From Neorhizobium alkalisoli (lineage in GTDB: Bacteria > Pseudomonadota > Alphaproteobacteria > Rhizobiales > Rhizobiaceae), in assembly GCF_002968635.1 (NCBI RefSeq), contig NZ_PVBN01000002.1, forward strand, positions 248,001-312,000: a DNA stretch of 64,000 nt, given 5' to 3'. Positions 57,945 to 64,000 of the stretch are shown here, one piece after another. Below the pieces are notes generated by a model. It was not told where the DNA came from, ran no database searches, and was given only the letters and a program-made list of their open reading frames with translations. Position 1 is the first letter of the stretch. Each line of letters starts with the position of its first letter. The position numbers were made by a program, and so were the translations under genes.

Positions 57945-58883
57945 CTAATCCGGAGTTTTCGCCGGCTCCGTTAGCCGGCTATCGGATTTCCGTGCGATCC
58001 AGGCAATAGCGCCCGCCATCTCGGCGATGGGATGCAGAAGCGCCTGCTCGTCGGGCTTTCGCCGGTTGCGCAACCAGGCCTGAGCCGCTTTAGGGGCAAG
58101 ATACCAGCCATAGATCAGCCATGACAAACCGCGCACTGCGCGCGTCGCCTTGTTGCCCATCTCGAGCATGGCCCGGAAGCCCGGCCATTTCGTCTCGGGC
58201 CAGATCTGGATCGCCCTGAATCCGGCAAGGCTCAACGTCATGAAAACCCCATAGGGGGTCATGTGGTAATAGCTTGCATCGTGCCAGGGCTCGAGAAACG
58301 AGGCCGAGCCGAGGCAGACACCGCCGGGCTTGAGAACGCGGGCGGCTTCCTTTGCCGCAAGTTGAGGAAAGGCCAGATGCTCCCATACGGCGGACGCATA
58401 GACCGCGTCGAAGCTCTCGTCGCGGAAGGGCAGCACATGGGCGTCGCATAAGATATCCGGACCGCCATGCGTGCGCAGCCAGTCGTGCACCCGGTCCACG
58501 GCCACGTCGACGCCGATATAGCGGATGCCGCGCTCGTCCATCCATTTGCGCATCTGACCGCCGCCGCAACCGATTTCCAGCACCGTGCTTCCCGCCGGCA
58601 GCTCCTTCAGGCACGCTTCATGCGCCCGGTCGAGATGATAGATACCCTCCCTGGGCTGGCCGTGCTCCGGCGGGAAACGCAAGATCTCCACGTCGGGGAT
58701 CGTTGCGGGGTTGAAGGCCCGTACAGGCCATTCGAAACTGACGCTGCCGCCGCTGCTCGGCATCAGGTTCGGGCGCTCGTCCTCCTGTTCGAATTCGCGA
58801 CCGCATGCGACGCATCTTTCGGGTGAGGCGAGATCGGCGCGGCAATCGGGACAACTCAAAAGACCATCGCATGCCGACATCAT
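57945..58883 (-). CDS. Class I SAM-dependent methyltransferase with N-terminal zinc ribbon
   Basis: A 312-residue protein. Residues about 8-32 form a Trm112-like four-cysteine ribbon (LSCPDCRADL and RCVACGREF). The methyltransferase fold follows: SAM motif I VLEIGCGGGQMRKW, then YIGVDVA, LPFRDESFDAVYASAVWEHL and ARVLKPGGVCLG. The substrate is unknown; proteins of this shape are often found with surface polysaccharide genes. The start is ATG at 58883, with AGGAAGGA nine bases upstream. Confidence 0.85.
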   Translation of the reverse strand: MMSACDGLLSCPDCRADLASPERCVACGREFEQEDERPNLMPSSGGSVSFEWPVRAFNPATIPDVEILRFPPEHGQPREGIYHLDRAHEACLKELPAGSTVLEIGCGGGQMRKWMDERGIRYIGVDVAVDRVHDWLRTHGGPDILCDAHVLPFRDESFDAVYASAVWEHLAFPQLAAKEAARVLKPGGVCLGSASFLEPWHDASYYHMTPYGVFMTLSLAGFRAIQIWPETKWPGFRAMLEMGNKATRAVRGLSWLIYGWYLAPKAAQAWLRNRRKPDEQALLHPIAEMAGAIAWIARKSDSRLTEPAKTPD

Positions 58884-59487
58884 GCCGAACGTCCTTCCTG
58901 ACACGTCATCCGACGCGAACGATTGCGCTCCGGAGCCGGCCCCCAAATCCCACTCGGGCTTCCCGATGGCCGGCTGGTCCGGGCGCTCACCAGGCTGGAC
59001 GCTATTGGCCTGCCTGCCTTGGCCACCGAGGATCGGCCGGGTATGTTGAACGAAGGATTTGAGCGCGGGTAGCACAGTGTTTTTCCAATGCAGCCCCGAT
59101 ATCCGACCCAAGGCCGAGTGACTTACCGGTTAATCGAAAGTTATTGTCAGAGCTTCTACATCGTCAACGCCCCACATTGATTGCTGGTTCTCCACCAGTT
59201 CCTCCGAAAGAACTACTGGCAGTGGGCTCTCGGTGAGGGCGATGGTCAGTATAGCGGCTTTTCCTCCCTTCCCGAGTTGGCATGACCCGCCGGCATGGGC
59301 GGAACAGTAACGCTCCGCAGCAGTTACGTTAGGTGTGGCAGGCATCATTCGCTAAGTCATGCGGTAGCCCAGAATATTAGAAAGCCCTGCACAAGCTCGA
59401 ATTGCGACAGTCTCGCGAGAGAAGCGTTGCCCTTTTGCCATATGGGGTGCCGCGGGACTGCTGAGGGAAGGCAGTCGGCGATACTTG
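58884..59487. other. 600-base stretch with little recognisable content
   Basis: This stretch between the methyltransferase and the small helical protein gene holds no gene that I can support well. The best candidate is a 72-residue minus-strand frame. The base composition is less GC-rich than the surroundings, particularly 59130-59450. I looked for tRNA, SRP RNA, RNase P, tmRNA and 6S signatures and did not find them. Confidence 0.5.
59130..59348 (-). CDS. Possible small hypothetical protein
   Basis: A 72-residue frame whose amino acid composition looks protein-like: TAAERYCSAHAGGSCQLGKG at the start, then VVLSEELVENQQSMWGVDDV near the end. Its codons use more A and T in the third position than the neighbours. 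No clear ribosome binding site precedes the ATG pair at 59348/59345. It may be a real acquired gene, the remains of one, or chance. I recognise no family. Confidence 0.33.
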   Translation of the reverse strand: MMPATPNVTAAERYCSAHAGGSCQLGKGGKAAILTIALTESPLPVVLSEELVENQQSMWGVDDVEALTITFD

Positions 59488-59760
59488 ATGAGAATGCTTA
59501 TGCTTCAGCGATACGCCAAGCAGTCGGCAGTTCTTCTTGGTCCGGATGACCTTGAACTGCTGCAGAGATTTCTGGAAGCCTGGTGCGAGGAAAACGCCGT
59601 CGACCTGGCCGATGAATCGGCGGCCGATGTCGCTTCTGCTCTGATCGACTGGTATCAATTCGACCTGACGGAGCGAAACCTTCTGAAGTCGGAGCCAGCG
59701 GATCTACCCTCGAAGCCTTCGAGGATTCAGCAGCTTCTGCGAAGACTGGACGACGTCTGA
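59488..59760 (+). CDS. Small helical hypothetical protein
   Basis: A 90-residue protein, mainly helical and acidic, with a conserved-looking core DDLELLQRFLEAWCEENAVD followed by ESAADVASALIDWYQFDLTE. I have the impression that similar proteins occur in other rhizobia, with no known function. Three ATGs (59488, 59494, 59500) are possible starts; none has an ideal ribosome binding site. Codon use is normal. Confidence 0.55.
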   Translation: MRMLMLQRYAKQSAVLLGPDDLELLQRFLEAWCEENAVDLADESAADVASALIDWYQFDLTERNLLKSEPADLPSKPSRIQQLLRRLDDV

Positions 59761-60226
59761 GCGTGGAACGCCTTGCAGCGGCCGACATCATCGCTCACGC
59801 GAGCGGGGAATATTTGCGCGGCGCAGGCTCAATACATCAATGTCTTAGCCGGAACTGTCAGGCCTTATTATCCCCGCCCCCTCACCTCATGCCTACACTC
59901 TCCCCGTCCCGCATCGGATACACCGGAAGGCGTTCTGGCGAGGCGGGACCGGCGCCGGGTGCAAGGAAACGACGTAAGTCCTTGCATCAGGGGTCCGCGG
60001 AAAATGGTCTCCCTCCGGCGACACGGGGAGAGATGAAGGGTTGCGGACCGGCCCTCGTCTCTTGATGCCCGAAACAGTGCGCCGGATGTGCCTGTGCGGC
60101 ACACAGGGTGGCCCGAAGGATGGTTTCGCCGGGCTCTTTGAAGTCCGTCCGCCTCAAGCGGAAAGTCCGGCGGCGGTTCCTGGTTGCCCTTGCCGGTAAG
60201 TTGGTCCGGACGAGCGCCAGAGATCA
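59761..60226. other. Non-coding stretch, part of a repeat-bearing intergenic region
   Basis: I see no gene in this part. Frames on the minus strand give arginine- and serine-rich translations such as LHLSPCRRRETIFRG and LTSFPCTRRRSRLARTPSG, which are typical of translated rhizobial intergenic repeats rather than proteins. CCGG-rich short palindromes are frequent. Confidence 0.5.
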
Positions 60227-60247
60227 CCCTCGGGTTTAACCCGAGGG
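60227..60247. repeat. Perfect palindrome, first copy (CCCTCGGGTT-T-AACCCGAGGG)
   Basis: A ten-base arm palindrome with a one-base centre. A related palindrome, CTCGGGTT-G-AACCCGAG (60433-60449), lies about 190 bases away inside the 3' end of dusA. The two copies suggest a dispersed palindromic element. Confidence 0.65.
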
Positions 60248-60305
60248 GAACACCATCGCGAAAGGCCAAGGCAGAGGGTCCGCAGTCGCGGATAAAAACC
60301 GCCGA

Positions 60306-60366
60306 ACGGGGCGCTGAGAGGTGTCACCTATAAACTAAACATAAGAGGCAGCTCCCAGCGCCCCGT
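60306..60366 (-). terminator. Large inverted repeat downstream of dusA
   Basis: ACGGGGCGCTG (60306-60316) and CAGCGCCCCGT (60356-60366) form a perfect 11-base stem around a 39-base AT-rich loop, 46 bases after the dusA stop. It may end dusA transcription or be part of the mosaic repeat. Confidence 0.45.
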
Positions 60367-60411
60367 CCGACAAGAATCCTGAGAACGCCAAGGGACGACT
60401 CCGTCTTGTCC

Positions 60412-61443
60412 TCACCCCGCCAGCTTCTTCTCCTCGGGTTGAACCCGAGAACCAGCCTCAATGTCCACCGCCGCAAAGGCCGCAGCGATGACCTCGACGC
60501 CTGCTCCCGGCCGAGTTGCCTCCGCCGAAAGGATCTGGCGGAAACGGCGGGCGCCGGCAAAGCCCTGGAACAACCCGACCATGTGCCGCGTGACGTGATG
60601 CAGCCGGCCGCCGGCTGCGATCACACCTTCCGCATAGGCCATCATCCGGTCGCGCAGCGCCAGCCAGTCCACCTCGGCAGGACCCGTTCCCGTCACCGCC
60701 GCGTCCACCCCGGCCAGCAGCCCCGCATTCTGGTAAGCGGCGCGGCCGAGCATCACGCCATCCATCACCTTGAGGTGACTTGCGGCCTGATCGAGGTCGG
60801 CGATGCCACCGTTGATGCCGACGAAGACATCAGGATTCTCGCGTTTCATCCGGTAGACGAGATCGTAGTCGAGCGGCGGGATCTCGCGGTTTTCCTTTGG
60901 GCTCAGCCCCTGCAGCCAGGCCTTGCGGGCATGGATCCAGATCGCATCCGCGCCGGCCCCGATCATCCGCCTGAGGAAATCCGGCAGCACCTCCGCCGGC
61001 TCCTGATCGTCGACGCCGATCCGGCATTTCACCGTCACCGGAACCGTTGCCACCGTCTTCATCGCCGAAACGAGATCCGCCACATGTCCCGCATCGCGCA
61101 TCAGGCAGGCGCCGAACGTACCCGACTGCACCCGGTCCGACGGGCAGCCGACATTGAGGTTGATCTCGTCATAACCGTAGTCCGCCGCGATCCGGATCGC
61201 CTCGGACAGCTTGCCCGCATCCGATCCCCCGAGCTGCAGCGCGACGGGATGTTCCTCTGGCGAATAGGAAAGCAGCCTCTGGCGCGGCCCGTGGATGATC
61301 GCGTCCGCCACCACCATCTCGGTATAGAGCAGCGCCTGCCTCGACAACTGCCGGTGCAGGAAACGGCAATGCCGATCCGTCCAGTCGATCATCGGTGCGA
61401 CGGCAAATATCTTCTGGCCGTGTTTCAGCGCGTCGGCGTACAT
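60412..61443 (-). CDS. dusA: tRNA-dihydrouridine(20/20a) synthase
   Basis: A 343-residue FMN enzyme reducing uridines 20 and 20a in the tRNA D-loop. Landmarks are FAVAPMIDWTDRHCRFLHRQ at the N-terminus, the catalytic cysteine in NLNVGCPSDRVQSGTFGACL, and the FMN-binding INGGIADL and VMLGRAAYQNAG. The last dozen residues (SRVQPEEKKLAG) are encoded partly by a palindromic repeat, so the end of the protein differs from the family. AGAAGGA lies upstream of the ATG. Confidence 0.95.
   Translation of the reverse strand: MYADALKHGQKIFAVAPMIDWTDRHCRFLHRQLSRQALLYTEMVVADAIIHGPRQRLLSYSPEEHPVALQLGGSDAGKLSEAIRIAADYGYDEINLNVGCPSDRVQSGTFGACLMRDAGHVADLVSAMKTVATVPVTVKCRIGVDDQEPAEVLPDFLRRMIGAGADAIWIHARKAWLQGLSPKENREIPPLDYDLVYRMKRENPDVFVGINGGIADLDQAASHLKVMDGVMLGRAAYQNAGLLAGVDAAVTGTGPAEVDWLALRDRMMAYAEGVIAAGGRLHHVTRHMVGLFQGFAGARRFRQILSAEATRPGAGVEVIAAAFAAVDIEAGSRVQPEEKKLAG
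60433..60449. repeat. Palindrome, second copy, inside the end of dusA
   Basis: CTCGGGTT-G-AACCCGAG, an eight-base arm palindrome matching the inner part of the copy at 60227-60247. It codes for part of the C-terminal SRVQPE of DusA. Confidence 0.6.
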
Positions 61444-61588
61444 CCAAAATCCTTCTGTTGGCGGTTTCCATACAGCAGCTTCAAATTTTTCGCCAGTTTT
61501 CCCCGCGGGTTCAAAAAGGGCTAGGATTGTCCCGTGAATCGAGAGACAAAGACGAGCCTTGTCTTATGCCACTGTTCAGGATGTCCCC

Positions 61589-62275
61589 ATGCGCGCTACC
61601 GTGATCCCCGCCCCCCAACCCGTGCTTCTCGACGTCGATGGGGCGACGGAACAGTTTCCGGTGCGCCGGGTCTATTGCGTCGGTCGCAACTATGCCGACC
61701 ACGCGATCGAAATGGGTCACGATCCGTCCCGCGAGCCGCCCTTTTTCTTCCAGAAGAACGCCGACAACCTCTATAACGGCGACACCTTCCCCTATCCATC
61801 CGCATCCTCCAACGTCCATTACGAAGTCGAACTCGTCATGGCCCTTGCCGAGGGCGGCGCAGGGATAGCGGTCGAAGACGCGCTTTCCAAGGTCTACGGT
61901 TATGCCGTCGGCGTGGATTTCACTCGCCGTGACCTGCAGGACAGGGCGAAGAAGATGAGCCGCCCCTGGGAGGCCGCCAAGGCCTTCGAGAAGTCCGGCC
62001 CCGTATCCGCCATCGTGCCTGCTGCCCGTATCGGCCATCCCAAGACCGGCGCCGTATGGCTCGACGTCAACGGCACCCGCCGCCAATCGGGGGACCTTAA
62101 CCAGATGATCTGGTCGCCGGCCGAAATCATCGCTGAACTCTCCAGCTATTTCATCCTGGCGCCCGGCGACGTGATCATGACCGGAACGCCTGCAGGTGTC
62201 GGTGCGGTGGTCAGGGGCGACCAGGTCGCCTGCGGAATCGACGGCGTCGCCGAGCTGTCGCTGACGGTCGCCTGA
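61589..62275 (+). CDS. Fumarylacetoacetate hydrolase family protein
   Basis: A 228-residue protein of the FAH superfamily (YcgM/FAHD1 type). The metal and active-site regions are VYCVGRNYADHAIEMG, PFFFQKNADNLY, VHYEVELVMALAEGG (Glu metal ligands) and the late DVIMTGTPAGVGAV. Activities in the family include acylpyruvase and oxaloacetate decarboxylase; which applies here is not known. Start at 61589 is supported by AGGA eight bases upstream. It is followed by a gamma carbonic anhydrase gene 17 bases on. Confidence 0.92.
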   Translation: MRATVIPAPQPVLLDVDGATEQFPVRRVYCVGRNYADHAIEMGHDPSREPPFFFQKNADNLYNGDTFPYPSASSNVHYEVELVMALAEGGAGIAVEDALSKVYGYAVGVDFTRRDLQDRAKKMSRPWEAAKAFEKSGPVSAIVPAARIGHPKTGAVWLDVNGTRRQSGDLNQMIWSPAEIIAELSSYFILAPGDVIMTGTPAGVGAVVRGDQVACGIDGVAELSLTVA

Positions 62276-62292
62276 GCAAGGGGAGGAGAACG

Positions 62293-62820
62293 ATGCCGCT
62301 TTATGCGCTTGGAGAATTCCAACCCAAGACCCCTGCCCCGGATCGCTTCTGGGTCGCTCCGGATGCGACCGTGATCGGAAAGGTGGAGCTTGGCGAGGAT
62401 GTCGGCATCTGGTTCGGCTCCGTGCTGCGCGGCGACAACGAGCCGATCCTGATCGGTGCAGGGTCGAATATCCAGGAAGGCGTGATGATCCACACCGACC
62501 CGCGTTATCCGGTGAGGATCGGCGAAGGCTGCACCATCGGCCACCACGCGATCATCCACGGCTGCATCATCGGCGAAAATTCACTGGTCGGCATGGGTGC
62601 GACGATCCTGAACGGCGCCAGGATCGGCAGGAACTGCCTGATCGGCGCCAACGCGCTCATCACCGAAGGCAAGGAATTTCCCGACAACTCCCTCATCGTC
62701 GGCTCGCCGGCCAAGGTCATCCGCACGCTGGACGACGAGGCGGTCGAGAGGCTGAAGCAATCCGCCCTTCGTTACATCGAGAACTGGAAACGGTTCGCCC
62801 GGGACCTGCGTCAGCTCTAG
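62293..62820 (+). CDS. Gamma carbonic anhydrase family protein
   Basis: A 175-residue left-handed beta-helix (hexapeptide-repeat) trimer protein of the gamma carbonic anhydrase family. The zinc ligands are His67 (MIHTD), His84 and His89 (IGHHAIIHG). It has the conserved RGDNEPI. Many bacterial members have weak or no carbonic anhydrase activity (YrdA, PaaY types). GGGGAGGAG precedes the ATG. Its stop overlaps the zur stop through a shared CTAG. Confidence 0.92.
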   Translation: MPLYALGEFQPKTPAPDRFWVAPDATVIGKVELGEDVGIWFGSVLRGDNEPILIGAGSNIQEGVMIHTDPRYPVRIGEGCTIGHHAIIHGCIIGENSLVGMGATILNGARIGRNCLIGANALITEGKEFPDNSLIVGSPAKVIRTLDDEAVERLKQSALRYIENWKRFARDLRQL

Positions 62821-63242
62821 GCAGCGCAGACGCTGCAGAGCCCCCGGATCTCGATCGTCGTCTTGGCCGGCTTGAAGCCCTTGTGTTTCGCCCAGTCGCT
62901 CAGGCGGTGATCGACCTCATGGTCGTGGAATTCCGAGACATGGCCGCAGCTCTCGCAGATCGCGAAGGCAACCGAGCCGTGGCCGTGGCCATGCCCGCAG
63001 CATTCGCTTTCCGGATGGGCGCAGGCGACGAAGGCGTTCAGGCTTTCCAGCCGATGCACCATGCCGAACTCCAGAAGCTTGTCCAGCGCCCGATAGACCT
63101 GCAGCGGCGCGCGAAAACCGTTGTCGCGCAGCTTGTCGAGGATCGTATAGGCGCTCATCGGCGCATCGGAGCGGGTCAGCACGTCGAAGACGAGCGACTG
63201 GTTCTTGGTCAATGCCGGGGCGGATACTGGTGCGTTCATCAT
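62817..63242 (-). CDS. zur: Zinc uptake regulator Zur (Fur family)
   Basis: A 141-residue Fur-family repressor of zinc uptake. The winged helix (about 12-70) is followed by a dimer/metal domain with a histidine-rich CCGHGHGHGS segment (81-90), the CxxC pair Cys96/Cys99 and a second pair Cys136/Cys139 for the structural zinc. The start at 63242 is fixed by a four-base overlap with znuB (ATGA) and AGGAG upstream. Co-transcription with znuB means the regulator likely controls its own operon. Confidence 0.95.
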   Translation of the reverse strand: MMNAPVSAPALTKNQSLVFDVLTRSDAPMSAYTILDKLRDNGFRAPLQVYRALDKLLEFGMVHRLESLNAFVACAHPESECCGHGHGHGSVAFAICESCGHVSEFHDHEVDHRLSDWAKHKGFKPAKTTIEIRGLCSVCAA

Positions 63243-64000
63243 CGCACTCCTTGGTTACCGGCCTTCTCGGCCGTGTTTTTCCCCAGGGCCGGGAAAAGGC
63301 TTAGAATGAAAAGTAGGAGCGCTGCAACCACGATGGAAGGCCCTGATGGCGTATCGTAATGCAGCGAGCCGAACAATCCGCCGATCACGGCTAGGGCGCC
63401 GATCAGCGACGCCAGCACCGCCATCACTTCCGGACTGGACGAAAACCGCCGCGCCGTCGCCGCCGGAATGATCAGGAGCGAGGTGATCAGCATGATGCCG
63501 ACGATCTTCATGGCAATCGCAATGACCAGCGCCATCAGGAGCATGAAGAAGAGGCGCGCCCGCGCCGGCTTCATGCCTTCGGCCTCCGCGACGTCCTCGC
63601 TGACCGTCGAAGCGATCAGCGGACGCCAGAGAAAGACAAGTGCTGCCAGCACCAGCACGCCACCGCCCCAGATCAGTCCGATGTCGGCGGGTGTGACTGC
63701 CAGGATATCGCCGAACAGGAAAGCGATGAGATCGATCCGAACCCAGGTCATGAAGGCGACGAGCACGAGGCCGATCGCCAGAGCGGAATGGGAAAGAATG
63801 CCGAGCAGCGCATCGGCCGAAAGCGACTGGCGCCGCTGCAGCATGAGAAGCAGCAGGGATACCGCAACCGCTACGCCGAACACTGTGACGAGCAGGTTGA
63901 TCTGGAAGAAAAGCGACAGTGCGACACCCAGCAGCGCCGAATGGGCCATGGTGTCGCCGAAATAGGCCATCCGCCGCCAGACGACGAAACACCCGAGCGG
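63239..64000 (-). CDS. znuB: Zinc ABC transporter permease ZnuB (partial, N-terminus outside window)
   Basis: The 3' 762 bases of the membrane subunit of the ZnuABC zinc importer. The frame runs to the window edge; the visible part begins PLGCFVVWRRMAYFGDTMAH, the conserved segment after the first helix, so about 20 residues are missing. At least six membrane segments follow. The internal methionine in RRMAYF is not the start. It overlaps zur by four bases. znuA and znuC are expected beyond the window. Confidence 0.95.
   Translation of the reverse strand, partial: PLGCFVVWRRMAYFGDTMAHSALLGVALSLFFQINLLVTVFGVAVAVSLLLLMLQRRQSLSADALLGILSHSALAIGLVLVAFMTWVRIDLIAFLFGDILAVTPADIGLIWGGGVLVLAALVFLWRPLIASTVSEDVAEAEGMKPARARLFFMLLMALVIAIAMKIVGIMLITSLLIIPAATARRFSSSPEVMAVLASLIGALAVIGGLFGSLHYDTPSGPSIVVAALLLFILSLFPALGKNTAEKAGNQGVR

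Noticed and set aside
58884..59111. N-terminal extension of the methyltransferase to a TTG at 59111
   Set aside because: The added 76 residues have no fold-like pattern, and AGGAAGGA before the ATG at 58883 marks the likely start.
59868..60269. 133-residue minus-strand frame
   Set aside because: It covers the palindromic repeat region, and its composition (Arg, Ser, Pro, Gly) is that of a shadow frame of repeat DNA.
60324..60560. 78-residue minus-strand frame ending LGVLRILVGRGAGSCLLC
   Set aside because: It overlaps the dusA end in another frame and is the translation of repeat sequence; arginine-rich and without a ribosome binding site.

Overview
The window reads as a stretch of chromosome from a member of the Rhizobiaceae (Rhizobium/Agrobacterium/Ensifer type). 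The DNA is GC-rich, the proteins are typically alphaproteobacterial, and several families are characteristic of the Rhizobiales: DUF1489, DUF2336, BTLCP cysteine peptidase, PAS_5, ATP12 chaperone, a bathy-type bacteriophytochrome, and a tandem glycine riboswitch before gcvTHP. The assignment to family is inference from gene content; I cannot name a species. Almost all of the window is ordinary, densely packed core genome. There is no prophage, insertion sequence or CRISPR array. The only clearly accessory module is a small toxin-antitoxin pair.

Layout. 1-5.8 kb: two divergent citrate-synthase-family genes (one with an N-terminal helix-turn-helix) around a palindromic intergenic region, then the minus-strand series hydrolase, tpiA, secG, pyrG. 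6-10.6 kb: parE facing a bacteriophytochrome kinase. 10.8-17.2 kb: AI-2E family transporter, acetyltransferase, DUF2336, a degenerate CitE-like protein, a flavin reductase/nitroreductase pair and an exported protein. 17.3-26.1 kb: thrS, DUF1697, yidD, a NifU/IscU-like scaffold, folE, hisI, a patatin-like lipase, CBS, rhomboid, PAS and tandem-PilZ proteins. 26.6-32.7 kb: BTLCP peptidase, a VOC protein, a membrane protein behind a CtrA-like site, a D,D-carboxypeptidase with SPOR domain, DUF1489, sdaA, and a 33-residue membrane protein too short for ordinary gene calling. 33-41.4 kb: membrane proteins, MerR regulator, mgtE, a peptide-deformylase-like protein lacking metal ligands, BON proteins, OsmC, lipB, tRNA-Leu(GAG), and an EamA transporter.

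41.5-50.3 kb: a START-like/site-2-protease fusion, then glutathione-dependent formaldehyde oxidation (class III alcohol dehydrogenase and S-formylglutathione hydrolase, separated by two small genes), the BrnT/BrnA-like toxin-antitoxin pair, ATP12, a HAD phosphatase, rluC and crcB. 50.4-52.8 kb: an Lrp-type regulator divergent from a DUF2000 gene with a clear operator, then a copper-related pair (PCuAC and DUF2946). 53-57.9 kb: glycine riboswitch and gcvT-gcvH-gcvP, with a 31-bp perfect inverted repeat between gcvT and gcvH. 57.9-64 kb: a methyltransferase, about 1.5 kb of mostly non-coding and repeat-bearing DNA, dusA, a fumarylacetoacetate hydrolase family gene, gamma carbonic anhydrase, zur and a partial znuB.

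I did not find a large unknown system. The best leads are: the SRPBCC-site-2-protease fusion, the metal-site-less deformylase homologue, the 33-residue membrane protein with its own ribosome binding site and terminator, the palindrome-controlled and probably leaderless toxin-antitoxin promoter, and the operators at the citrate synthase, MerR and Lrp loci.
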